64,000 bases of DNA, taken from contig JARLJG010000044.1 of the NCBI GenBank assembly GCA_031291325.1, positions 62,001 through 126,000 on the forward strand, in the 5' to 3' direction. The notes beneath the pieces are model-generated. The model had not been told where the DNA came from and ran no database searches. It saw only the letters and a program-made list of their open reading frames with translations. The stretch comes from Burkholderiaceae bacterium. Lineage in GTDB: Bacteria > Pseudomonadota > Gammaproteobacteria > Burkholderiales > Burkholderiaceae_D. Of the stretch, positions 44,034 through 52,493 are shown piece by piece. Each line of letters starts with the position of its first letter. The stretch's first letter is position 1. Both the position numbers and the translations under genes were made by a program.

Positions 44034-45436
44034 GTTCTCTGCTGCGCGATCACTGGAGAACCTCCACGTTCCGCCTGGCGGTCTTCTTCGGCATCCTGTT
44101 TGCCCTCGGCAACGTGGCGCTGCTCGGGTCGATCTATTGGCAGATATCGGTCTATCTCGAGCATCATGTCGACAGCAGCATCATGACGATGTCGAGCAAT
44201 TTCCGCGATGGCGACTCGGCGAAGACTTTGGAAGAGGTCAACGATGCGCTCGCCTACGACTTGCGGAAAACCAATATCATCGGGTTGTTTGCGGCGGATG
44301 GAACCGTGATCGCCGGCAACATGAAGTCCTTGCCGCAGACCTTGCCGATCGACGGCGAAGTTCATCTCCATTCGTATCCAGAGTTCATGCAATACCGGGA
44401 AACCCGACCGGTGCCGCCCAAATACGCCGGCGTGGCGCGGATCGCGGCGCGCCGGCTGTCAAACGGCGAATTGCTGGTGGTCGGGCGCGATTTCACCGAA
44501 CTGCTGGAAATCAAGGCGATTGTCTTGAGAACCCTGGTGGTCAGCGGCGCGGTCATCCTCCTGCTTGGATGGGCGACAGGATTTGCACTCAGCATCCGTC
44601 CGCTGCGCAGAATCAATGCGATACGCGAGACCAGCCGCCGCATCGTGCGCGGCGAACTCAGCCTGCGCATCCCGGCATCCGAGCGTCACGACGAACTCGA
44701 TATGCTGGCCATTATCGTGAATTTGATGCTCGACGAAATCGAACGCTTGCTCACCGAGGTAAAGGGCGTCACCGACAATCTGGCGCACGATCTCAGGACG
44801 CCGCTGACGCGCTTGCGCTTGCTGCTGCAGCGCGCGCAATTGCAGGCGGCGCCGGATATTCCGCTGCAGCGCATGCTCGACCAGGCGTTGACGGAAACCG
44901 ATTCCCTGCTCGGACGTTTTCGCGCCTTGTTGCGCATCTCCGAAATCGAGAATCTGCAACGCAAGGCCGGCTTTTCCAAGGTCGATCCGCGCGATGTCTT
45001 GCTGCAAATTGCGGATTTGTTCGAGCCGCTGGCGGAAGAAAAGGCGGTGACGCTGGCGCTGCAATACGTTGCCACAGATAGCATTCAAGCCGACGCCGAA
45101 TTGCTCTTCGAGGGCTTGAGCAACCTGGTCGACAATGCGATAAAATTTACGCCGACCGGCGGGAAGGTGACCATCAGGCTCAGCCAGTCCGACGGTGTGC
45201 CGCGCATCGACGTGATCGATAGCGGCTGCGGCATCGATATCGAGGAGCGAGATCAGGTGCTCCAGCGCTACTACCGGGGCAATTCCCGGCGCGAGAATGA
45301 CGGGCATGGACTGGGCCTCAGCATTGTCGCGGCCGTCATGCAGTTGCACGGATTTTCGTTGAAATTCCAGGACTGCGACCTGGGGACGCATATCACGGTT
45401 TTCTGCGGCGATATCGCGTCAAATTCCGGCATTTAG
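44030..45436 (+). CDS. Sensor histidine kinase
   Basis: A 468-residue membrane kinase with TM1 at about 14-38, a periplasmic domain of ~125 residues, TM2 at about 165-187, a HAMP linker, the phospho-acceptor H253 in NLAHDLRTPLTRLR and the ATPase boxes NLVDNAIKFT, DSGCGID and GHGLGLSI. The start codon is TTG, overlapping the regulator stop. The periplasmic domain has several His residues (LEHHVDSS, VHLHSYPEF) that could bind metal. It partners the preceding response regulator. Confidence 0.92.
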   Translation: MSSLLRDHWRTSTFRLAVFFGILFALGNVALLGSIYWQISVYLEHHVDSSIMTMSSNFRDGDSAKTLEEVNDALAYDLRKTNIIGLFAADGTVIAGNMKSLPQTLPIDGEVHLHSYPEFMQYRETRPVPPKYAGVARIAARRLSNGELLVVGRDFTELLEIKAIVLRTLVVSGAVILLLGWATGFALSIRPLRRINAIRETSRRIVRGELSLRIPASERHDELDMLAIIVNLMLDEIERLLTEVKGVTDNLAHDLRTPLTRLRLLLQRAQLQAAPDIPLQRMLDQALTETDSLLGRFRALLRISEIENLQRKAGFSKVDPRDVLLQIADLFEPLAEEKAVTLALQYVATDSIQADAELLFEGLSNLVDNAIKFTPTGGKVTIRLSQSDGVPRIDVIDSGCGIDIEERDQVLQRYYRGNSRRENDGHGLGLSIVAAVMQLHGFSLKFQDCDLGTHITVFCGDIASNSGI

Positions 45437-45541
45437 AGCGCGCGTTGCGCTGGCGGTCGGCGTCACCCGGAAGCATCAATTAGCTCCAGGTTCCACCCGA
45501 CCAACACTCAGTGCATTGCGCTGCTTTGGCGTGGCGAGGGA

Positions 45542-45871
45542 TCAGCCGCCGTCGGTGGTGACATTGCGCGCCACGTACACCTTGACCGCATGATCGAGTG
45601 CGCCGGCAGGTGCGATCTTGTTCAAATCGATTTCCCCGATGTTGCTAGGGCCATTGAATGCCCAGGCAAAGGTTTTGTCGCCGACCACGAATTTGACGAC
45701 GTCACCGCCGGTGACATTGACATAGGCCGTATCTGCGCCGATGACCACAGTGCGACTTGCCGCCGTCGGTTCGACCCGATCTCCCAGCAAATTGTTGCCG
45801 GCAACCGCCGGAAGCGTTGCAGCGGCCAACATGACGCTTGCAGCGCCGGCGATCAAAATTTTCATTTTCAT
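45542..45871 (-). CDS. CzcE-like periplasmic protein 1
   Basis: The 109-residue precursor has a signal peptide (about 1-24, AVA) and a small beta-rich domain resembling CzcE, the periplasmic copper-binding protein of Cupriavidus (VVIGADTAYVNVTGGDVVKF, then FAWAFNGPS). GGAG precedes the ATG. A close paralogue lies at 48453, about half identical in the mature domain. It diverges from the response-regulator gene at 46266 across a region with three TTAA-N6-TTAA boxes, so it is probably a target of that regulator. Metal binding is inferred. Confidence 0.8.
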   Translation of the reverse strand: MKMKILIAGAASVMLAAATLPAVAGNNLLGDRVEPTAASRTVVIGADTAYVNVTGGDVVKFVVGDKTFAWAFNGPSNIGEIDLNKIAPAGALDHAVKVYVARNVTTDGG

Positions 45872-45976
45872 GACTAGCTCCAGTAGATAAAAAATTCGTG
45901 CAATCAGTGCGTCGATGAAGAACTGCGCACCGTCACACTATGCGCGACTGCGGGTTTCTGCGGCATTACCGAAGCA

Positions 45977-46104
45977 TTAAGATTCCTTAACGATTCGTTT
46001 GGCAAACCAAAAATTCGGCAGCGCGGGAAAATTAAAATTATTTAATGAACGTGAGACAGGTTTTCCCATAGTTAGAAGACGCAAAGCAGATTAATTTTGT
46101 TTAA
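45977..46104. promoter_or_regulatory. Three TTAA-N6-TTAA boxes (candidate OmpR-family sites)
   Basis: Boxes at 45977-45990, 46032-46045 and 46091-46104 all read TTAA-N6-TTAA. The 10-bp phasing is typical of tandem binding by OmpR-family dimers. They sit in the 394-bp gap between the divergent CzcE-like gene and the response regulator; no gene is visible in the gap. Confidence 0.6.
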
Positions 46105-46265
46105 TTCTGGCCCCGTCCAAGTTTGCTAAAGTGACGACATGCATTGAGCAACGCCGGCTGCCGCGACACATTCGACAGGCATCCAGGGATGCGCTGCAAA
46201 ATGTGCAAACCACGGGAGTAGCGCAATAGACCTGTCGCATAACAGGCGCCGAGGATAAAAAGCGT

Positions 46266-46946
46266 ATGAAAATTTTGATCGTCGAAGACAACGAACGTGT
46301 TTCCAACTTTCTAAAGAAAGGGTTGGCCGAGGCGGGCCACACGATCGACCACGCAGACAACGGGCGCGACGGCATGTTTTTGGCAGTCAGCGAACCCTAC
46401 GATGCGATCATCATGGATCGCATGCTGCCCGGTGGCATCGACGGCTTGGGGATCATTGTGGCGTTGCGCAAAGACGGCAACAAAACACCGATCCTGATTC
46501 TGAGCGCTCTTTCGGAAGTGGACGACAGGATTCAAGGACTGCAAAGCGGCGGCGACGATTATCTGGTCAAGCCGTTTGCGTTTGGCGAGCTGCTGGCGCG
46601 ACTCGATGCGATTCTGCGGCGCGCGCAAGAGCCGAACACGGAAAGCTCGTTGAGTGTGGGCGACTTGAATCTTGACCTGCTTTCCCGCAAAGTCACGCGT
46701 GCCGGAAAAAGCGTGACCCTGCAGCCGCGCGAGTTCAAGCTGCTGGAATACCTGGCGCGCCACGCCAATCAAGTCGTTACCAGGACCATGCTGCTTGAAA
46801 ATGTATGGGACTATCATTTCGATCCGCAAACCAATGTGGTCGATGTCCACATCAGCAAGTTGCGCCAGAAGATCGAGGCCAGTCCGGCCAAGCAGATGCT
46901 GCGAACCATCCGCAACGCGGGGTACATGTTAACTGCGGATGCTTAG
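46266..46946 (+). CDS. OmpR-family response regulator (CzcE-linked)
   Basis: A 226-residue regulator with receiver domain (ED 7-8, phospho-acceptor D51 in IIMDRMLPG, K102 in LVKPFAF) and winged-helix output domain ending RTIRNAGYML. GAGGATAA precedes the ATG. It overlaps the kinase gene by eight bases. CzcE-like genes lie on both sides. TTAA boxes upstream suggest autoregulation and joint control of the CzcE genes; this is a prediction from position. Confidence 0.92.
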   Translation: MKILIVEDNERVSNFLKKGLAEAGHTIDHADNGRDGMFLAVSEPYDAIIMDRMLPGGIDGLGIIVALRKDGNKTPILILSALSEVDDRIQGLQSGGDDYLVKPFAFGELLARLDAILRRAQEPNTESSLSVGDLNLDLLSRKVTRAGKSVTLQPREFKLLEYLARHANQVVTRTMLLENVWDYHFDPQTNVVDVHISKLRQKIEASPAKQMLRTIRNAGYMLTADA

Positions 46947-48324
46947 ATCGTTGCGGTTCTCCGCCCTTACGGTGGCGCTAAGCTACATCGCCATCAGCTT
47001 GGTGGTGCTTCTGTTATTTGCGTTGCCGATTCAATACGCCTGGCACGAAATTGTGGAGGAACGAAGCACCGAGCGTCTTCGGGACGACGCGCAAAGACTT
47101 AGTAACGTTCTGCAGCGTCACGGCGCCGACTCGCTCAAGGCAGTGATCGATACGCTGGTCGAAGCGCAGGCGGCGGGCGACGAAAAGTTCATATTGCTCG
47201 CGGGGCCAAAGCTGGCCCCAATTGCAGGTGATTTGGCGGTGTGGCCGCCCAACATACCGGCAACACCTGGCACTTATTCCCTTTCATTCGACTTTAACGG
47301 GCGTTCCGTCCCTGCCATCTTCATACGCATGTCGCTGCCGGGCGGCTACAATCTCTTGGTGGGGCGCAATACCTCGAAATTCAAAACCGTCGAAATGCTG
47401 TTCTGGGTCGGCCTGGTCGGGGCCGCCGCCACGGTTCTGGTGTTTGGCGCGGTCGGTGGCCTGTTGATCCGGCGCGCCCTTTTGGCGGAGGTGCATGACA
47501 TCAGCCAAACGGCGACGGCAATCATCGGCGGCGATCTGTCGCGCCGCCTGCCGAGCCGGGGAAAAGCGAACGAATTCGAGATGTTGGCGCAGACAGTCAA
47601 TCGTATGCTCGATCAGATCGAGCATTTGATTCATGCGATCCGCAACGTATCGAATGCGATTGCGCACGATTTGCGCACGCCGTTGACCGAGCTGCGCTCC
47701 CGCCTCGAAGAGTTGGTGCTGACCCGCCCTCCAGCGGGAGAAACTTTCGTCGAGGTCGAGACGGCGGTCAACGATGTCGATCGCGTCATCGCCATCTTCA
47801 ATGCGTTGCTGCGTCTGGCGGAAATCGATAACGGCGCGCGCCGGTCCGGATTCATCGAAGTCGACATTGCCAAGGTGGTCAGCGATGCGGTCGATTTTTA
47901 CCAGCCGCTGGCCGAATTGAAGGGAATTTCGCTGACCTTCGCCGCAACATACAGGGGCAGGGCGGCGGGCGATCCCTTGTTGTTGGCGCAGGCGATTGGC
48001 AACCTGATCGATAATTCGCTGAAATACGCAAAGCGGAAAATCAGCGTGCGGGTTGACGCGGCGCAGCGCCCCGACCGCGCTATTGCAGTGGCTGTCGCCG
48101 ACGACGGACCCGGCATACCGGACGCGGAAAAATCCAAGGTGACCGAACGCTTTTATCGCGGCGACGCCAGTCGCGGAACACCCGGAGTCGGCCTGGGCTT
48201 GAGTCTGGTCGCTGCGGTGGCCAAGCTGCATGGTGGAGAGGTGGTATTTACCGACGTCAATCCTGGCCTGAACGCCACCTTGTACATGTCTCGGCAGCTT
48301 GCCGAACAGACGCGATCCAATTGA
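46939..48324 (+). CDS. Sensor histidine kinase (CzcE-linked)
   Basis: A 461-residue kinase with TM1 at about 9-32, a periplasmic region of ~115 residues, TM2 at about 152-177, HAMP, phospho-acceptor H243 in AIAHDLRTPLTELR and the boxes NLIDNSLKYA, DDGPGIP and GVGLGLSL. It overlaps the regulator gene. Domain order matches the first kinase at 44030, so the two systems are probably paralogous. The signal is unknown; envelope metal or redox stress is a guess from the CzcE neighbours. Confidence 0.92.
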   Translation: MLRSLRFSALTVALSYIAISLVVLLLFALPIQYAWHEIVEERSTERLRDDAQRLSNVLQRHGADSLKAVIDTLVEAQAAGDEKFILLAGPKLAPIAGDLAVWPPNIPATPGTYSLSFDFNGRSVPAIFIRMSLPGGYNLLVGRNTSKFKTVEMLFWVGLVGAAATVLVFGAVGGLLIRRALLAEVHDISQTATAIIGGDLSRRLPSRGKANEFEMLAQTVNRMLDQIEHLIHAIRNVSNAIAHDLRTPLTELRSRLEELVLTRPPAGETFVEVETAVNDVDRVIAIFNALLRLAEIDNGARRSGFIEVDIAKVVSDAVDFYQPLAELKGISLTFAATYRGRAAGDPLLLAQAIGNLIDNSLKYAKRKISVRVDAAQRPDRAIAVAVADDGPGIPDAEKSKVTERFYRGDASRGTPGVGLGLSLVAAVAKLHGGEVVFTDVNPGLNATLYMSRQLAEQTRSN

Positions 48325-48344
48325 GAAAGTCGCTGCCGAAACGG

Positions 48345-48358
48345 TTAATTGGAATTAA
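48345..48358. promoter_or_regulatory. TTAA-N6-TTAA box upstream of CzcE-like gene 2
   Basis: TTAATTGGAATTAA lies 94 bp upstream of the second CzcE-like start and 20 bp after the kinase stop. It has the same form and phasing as the three boxes before the first CzcE-like gene. Confidence 0.55.
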
Positions 48359-48452
48359 TGCCTCGGCAATGCCTGCTTAACACGCACTCCCGCATAGTGT
48401 CACTGTGTGCGGCACTGAAGCTGCACCTGCTGTTCACAAATTGGAGAGAAAA

Positions 48453-48794
48453 ATGAAACTGAAATTTCTAGTAGCCGCATCTGCCGCATTGATTCTGACT
48501 TCGGCCAGCCTTTCTTCGTTCGCGGACGAAAACCATTCAACTCTGTTGGGAGACCCCGCCGCGCCGTCGGCAGCGGTTCGGACTATCGTAATTGGACAGA
48601 ACACCGGTTACGTCAATGTGACCCGAGGCGAAATCGTGAAATTCGTGGTCGGCGACAAGGCATTTGCCTGGGATTTCAACGGGCCTAGCAATGTCTCTGA
48701 GATCGATCTGAGCGTCGTTGCCCCAAGCGGCGTGTTGGACCACGCGGTCAAGGCGTACGTCGCCCGCAACATCATCGAGGATGGCGGCGCTTGA
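48453..48794 (+). CDS. CzcE-like periplasmic protein 2
   Basis: A 113-residue precursor, paralogous to the product at 45542: both share LLGD, VVIG/IVIG, GYVNVTRGEIVKFVVGDKAFAWDFNGPSN-type sequence and the C-terminal DHAVKxYVARN. It has a signal peptide (about 1-24, SFA). GGAGAG precedes the ATG at 48453. The domain resembles CzcE, a periplasmic copper-binding protein in Cupriavidus. It is downstream of the two-component pair but has its own box-containing leader and a strong terminator. Confidence 0.8.
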   Translation: MKLKFLVAASAALILTSASLSSFADENHSTLLGDPAAPSAAVRTIVIGQNTGYVNVTRGEIVKFVVGDKAFAWDFNGPSNVSEIDLSVVAPSGVLDHAVKAYVARNIIEDGGA

Positions 48795-48862
48795 GGAATG
48801 ACCTCCATTACATGAAGTCCGGCCAGAAGAGGCGCGAAATGGTGCGCGGACTTTGAAGCTTC

Positions 48863-48910
48863 CGAAATGAAAACGGGACGCAGATTTCTCCGCGTCCCGT
48901 TTTCATTTCG
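48863..48910. terminator. Strong bidirectional terminator
   Basis: A 19-bp perfect stem (48863-48881 with 48892-48910) with a 10-base loop. Each outward arm contains CGTTTTCATTT, so it can stop transcription from both the CzcE-like gene and the convergent porin gene. Confidence 0.9.
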
Positions 48911-48965
48911 GCAAATTTACACTATAGTAAATTTGCCGCAGATCATCAAATCACTTGAACCGCAC

Positions 48966-50078
48966 TTAGAACTTGACGCGTGTGCCGACGGCAAATTGCA
49001 TGCTATTGGTTTGTCCCGCGCCAACACCGTTAAATCCGGTTGTCTCAGCTTGTCCTGTGACCTTTGCGTCGGTCAACGACAAATACACTTCCGAGCGCTT
49101 GGACAGGTGGTATTCAAGCAAGCCGTACACAGACGCCATTGTTCCATCGCCGACGACATCCTGGCTGATGGCGTCATGCATGTAACCCACTGTCAAGGTA
49201 GTGACCGGCGTGAAGTTGTAGTTGGCTCCGACAACCCAGACGGAATCCTTGCGCGAAGGCTCGCCAACGGTATTGACGAACATGCTGGTATTCGCCAGCG
49301 GCAAGCCGCTCAAACTGGCAGCTTTACCAAAGCCTGCATCCGTTTTCACGTTGACGTAGTCGCCGTACAGCATGCCTGGGCCATAATTATAAGTAATGCC
49401 GACTTCGCCGGTGCTGCTCTTATTGCTGTTGCCATCGGTCATTTGCTGATAGACGCCGCCCAGGCCCAGTGCACCCTGGTTGTACTTGACGTTGAAGCCG
49501 ACGGTGCTGCCTGCCGACGTGTTGCCGGCTTGGCCGCCGATGCTATATTGCACGTTCAAGGTGACAGGCCCGAAAGACTTGTTGTACATGAGCGTGTTGT
49601 CGAAGCGAACGCCATACAGGAAAATTTCCCATTCGTTGGCCAGGGTATTGCCCACGCCCATCGGGTCGAAGTCGAACGCGAAGTCGGTTGCCACGCCATA
49701 TTGACGGCCCAAGGTCAATTTCCCCAGATCGGCGCTGGACAAACCGACATATTCCTGACGGCCGAAAAGCTGTCCCTGTTGGTCGGACTGTCCATTGTTG
49801 CCTGTGAAACCGGCTTCCATCAAGAACAACGCCTTGTTGCCGCCACCCAGGTCTTCTTCACCTTTGAAACCCAGGCGCGAACCGCCGATTGCACCCTGGC
49901 CTTGATCGCCGAGTGCGGCAGTATCACCCATCGAGAAAACGTGGTCGCCGTTTGCATCCTGATGGGTTGTGTAGTTGATCGACAGGTCAATCGACCCGTA
50001 TACGGTGACCGACGTTTGTGCAGAAGCAGTGCCCGCCAAAGTACCCAATACCGCCAAAGCGAGTAGTGTCTTTTTCAT
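48966..50078 (-). CDS. Burkholderiales-type trimeric porin 1
   Basis: A 370-residue general porin: signal peptide (about 1-20, ASA), mature start QTSVTVYGSIDLSINY, GGSRLGFKGEEDLGGGNKALFLMEAGF, and a terminal phenylalanine (VGTRVKF) used for outer-membrane assembly. These are the marks of the gram-negative porin family of Burkholderiales. It forms diffusion channels. The ATG at 50078 has GAGGAT upstream and opens the signal peptide. A 14-bp AT palindrome (50095-50108) lies in its leader. It is divergent from a second porin 650 bp away. Confidence 0.92.
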   Translation of the reverse strand: MKKTLLALAVLGTLAGTASAQTSVTVYGSIDLSINYTTHQDANGDHVFSMGDTAALGDQGQGAIGGSRLGFKGEEDLGGGNKALFLMEAGFTGNNGQSDQQGQLFGRQEYVGLSSADLGKLTLGRQYGVATDFAFDFDPMGVGNTLANEWEIFLYGVRFDNTLMYNKSFGPVTLNVQYSIGGQAGNTSAGSTVGFNVKYNQGALGLGGVYQQMTDGNSNKSSTGEVGITYNYGPGMLYGDYVNVKTDAGFGKAASLSGLPLANTSMFVNTVGEPSRKDSVWVVGANYNFTPVTTLTVGYMHDAISQDVVGDGTMASVYGLLEYHLSKRSEVYLSLTDAKVTGQAETTGFNGVGAGQTNSMQFAVGTRVKF

Positions 50079-50732
50079 GAAACGATCCTCAAATATTTTA
50101 ATTAAAATGCCGACAACGAGATGACGCAATTCTCCTATTGCCATCAATGTCGACATCCGATGCGCGACAGGGTTTGTTGTTGGTCTCCCTAAGTCTTACG
50201 GGCATGTACGTCATCGCCGGTTACCCGATAGATCAAGATAGTCTTATCGCTGTCGTGCGCCTACCAGCAAGTCGCTACTGTAACAAAGCAAGAGGACCGG
50301 TAGGGCATGCTGTTGTGCGCGTTAAACATTAAATATATTTAATGTTTCAGTATTTCCGCACCGCAGCGCGTTTCGCATACCATTCGGCATCGAAGCGCTG
50401 CAGAGTGAGAACGGGAAGATTTTCGTCGACGCGCGCAGACAAAGCAAAACGCAATTGCCTGGGCGCATCAAGCGGTTACGACGAATCGATACTGGCCCAG
50501 TAACATTAATGAAATATTTGGACATTACACTTCACCTCCTTTGATCGGCAACCATGTCAATTCGATAGAAGCAGGGAGTTGATTATTCGTCTTGCATAGA
50601 GGATTGCCAGCAAGGAAGCGATTTGCAGGAAAAGCAAATGTAGTTGCCCATAAAAGCGCAGTTTGGTGCGCGAGCCATGAACCTGCTTGCGATCAATGGG
50701 AAATAATTTTCAACAACCTCAAGGAGTATCAA
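50079..50732. other. Long divergent porin control region
   Basis: The 654-bp AT-rich gap between the divergent porins contains no convincing gene. It holds a 14-bp palindrome (50095-50108) and the 24-bp palindrome with an internal TTAA box described separately. Long 5' leaders and small-RNA control are common for porins, but no sRNA could be identified by eye. Confidence 0.5.
50324..50347. promoter_or_regulatory. 24-bp perfect AT-rich palindrome with TTAA box
   Basis: The sequence is fully self-complementary (arms AAACATTAAATA) and contains TTAA-N6-TTAA at 50329-50342. A 16-bp palindrome with the same core lies beyond porin 2 at 52173. It is a likely regulatory site for one or both porins. 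Confidence 0.6.
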
Positions 50733-52010
50733 TTGAATAAGAAACTAATCGGCCTCGGCATTCTACTGGCAGCCAATGGCGCGCACGCTCAATCTTCGGT
50801 CGAGTTGTACGGTGTGCTCGACGTCGCAGTCGGCACGGAAGAATATTCTCTCAGCACAAATTCTTCGTTCCCGGCAACGGTCAACCCGGTTTCGCCGACC
50901 AAGAGCGCTAGCACTCCCAATTCGGTCAAAGGCATGTTCAACGGCGGCATCTCGGATTCGCGCTGGGGTCTGCGCGGCACCGAAGACCTCGGTGGCGGCA
51001 TGAAGGCATTCTTCACGCTGGAATCCGGTTTCGATGCAACGTCGGGCCAGTTGAACAACGGCGCCGGGGCGCTGGCGTCGAATTCGCCGACAGCCTCGAC
51101 TGCGTCCGCAAACACCTCGCTGGATGGACAACTGTTCAATCGTCAGGCTTTCGTCGGATTGTCCGACTCGAAGCTGGGTTCGATTGCGTTCGGCCGCAAC
51201 TACGCTCCGATTTTTGACATTTGCGTCAACTACGATCCGGTCCAGAATGCACAGTTGTTTTCGCCGCTGGGCTTTTCCGGCACGATCGGCGGCGGCGGCG
51301 GCGTTTCCGAAGACACCCGCGTCGACAACAGCATCAAGTACCAGAACAAGATCGGCGCTTTCAATTTCGGCGCTCTCTACAAGTTCGGCGGCGTTGCCGG
51401 AAACAATGCCGCAGAAGGCGGCTATGCTTTGAATGCTGGCTATGAAGATGGCAGCTTTGGCATCCAGGGCGCCTATGAAGTATTCACCGACGCATTGAAG
51501 ACCAGCACCAGCAGTGTCGCCGGCGATGTCAATGTTACCAATTACGACACGACAGCCTTTTTCATCGCAGCAAAATACAGCTTTGGCGAAGCAACCATCC
51601 GCGGTGGTTACGAAACTTACACGCTCAAAGCACCGTCTAACTCGTTGGTTTCGCTCGGCGTGACCAGCATATTCGGTTACTCGATCGGCAATGCGGCTGC
51701 CGCCAGCGCAAATTTCAGCGCAGCCGACCAGACCACCGATGTGTGGTTTATCGGTGGCGACTATAACTTCTCGCGCTCGCTGAACCTTGCGCTCGGATTC
51801 TACGACCAGAATCCAAAGGCTTCCGACGACAACAAGCAGCTGAATGGCAATATTTACAGCTATTCCGCTTTGCTTGATTACCACTTCAGCAAGCGTACAG
51901 ACGTCTATGGCGGCGTGATGTATTCGCAGTACAAGGGCGATCAGTATCCTTCCGCTACCTACAATACGTCTAACTACATTGCAGCCGTTGGCATTCGCAC
52001 CAAGTTCTGA
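50733..52010 (+). CDS. Burkholderiales-type trimeric porin 2
   Basis: A 425-residue general porin with signal peptide (about 1-19, AHA), mature start QSSVELYGVLDVAVG, DSRWGLRGTEDLGGGMKAFFTLESGF and terminal phenylalanine (VGIRTKF). It is longer than porin 1, with extra Ser/Thr/Ala-rich loop sequence near residues 30-60 and 110-125. The start is TTG at 50733, with AAGGAG 7 bases upstream; no ATG opens the signal peptide. A classic terminator follows. Regulation may involve the 24-bp palindrome upstream. Confidence 0.92.
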   Translation: MNKKLIGLGILLAANGAHAQSSVELYGVLDVAVGTEEYSLSTNSSFPATVNPVSPTKSASTPNSVKGMFNGGISDSRWGLRGTEDLGGGMKAFFTLESGFDATSGQLNNGAGALASNSPTASTASANTSLDGQLFNRQAFVGLSDSKLGSIAFGRNYAPIFDICVNYDPVQNAQLFSPLGFSGTIGGGGGVSEDTRVDNSIKYQNKIGAFNFGALYKFGGVAGNNAAEGGYALNAGYEDGSFGIQGAYEVFTDALKTSTSSVAGDVNVTNYDTTAFFIAAKYSFGEATIRGGYETYTLKAPSNSLVSLGVTSIFGYSIGNAAAASANFSAADQTTDVWFIGGDYNFSRSLNLALGFYDQNPKASDDNKQLNGNIYSYSALLDYHFSKRTDVYGGVMYSQYKGDQYPSATYNTSNYIAAVGIRTKF

Positions 52011-52055
52011 TCGAAACCGGACTGGCATTAGGCCGGTCTATCAGTAGAAACGTCG

Positions 52056-52084
52056 GCCCACCTTTCGAGGTGGGCTTTTTTTCG
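52056..52084 (+). terminator. Rho-independent terminator of porin 2
   Basis: GCCCACCT and AGGTGGGC form an 8-bp stem around a TTCG tetraloop, followed by eight T residues. It lies 46 bases after the porin stop. Confidence 0.95.
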
Positions 52085-52172
52085 ACTATTGACGTCGTTG
52101 CGTCGATTGCTTCATTCGCTCATTCCATCTTATTCATGCAGGCGACATTTGATGAATGCGCCGCCTCGATAT

Positions 52173-52188
52173 ATTAAATATATTTAAT
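52173..52188. promoter_or_regulatory. 16-bp AT palindrome with TTAA box
   Basis: ATTAAATATATTTAAT is fully self-complementary, includes TTAA-N6-TTAA (52174-52187) and equals the core of the 24-bp palindrome at 50324. It is about 320 bp upstream of the AP2-like gene. The rest of 52085-52493 shows no gene. Confidence 0.5.
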
Positions 52189-52493
52189 TTGTCGACCATG
52201 TCTTGTTAACCCATACTTCTGCATAGTCCTACTGCAAGAGAGGCTAGGAAATTCCCCGGCGCAGAAGGGTAGGTCTGTAGTGCTGAAATTCTATTTTTCA
52301 GCGCTATCTGCTTTCTGTTGTCATCGGCGTTTCTGAGCATGCGTTGTCGCGTCTGCCTCTAAGTGGATTTGCATCGATTTACTGACGCCTGTGGATTTTG
52401 TTTCAAAATCCGTGGCAGGTTGAGTCGAGCAAACTTTCTTTCTGTTTCATCATTGATCGTCGTGCTTCTGAATCAATCGGCGAGATATCGGTT

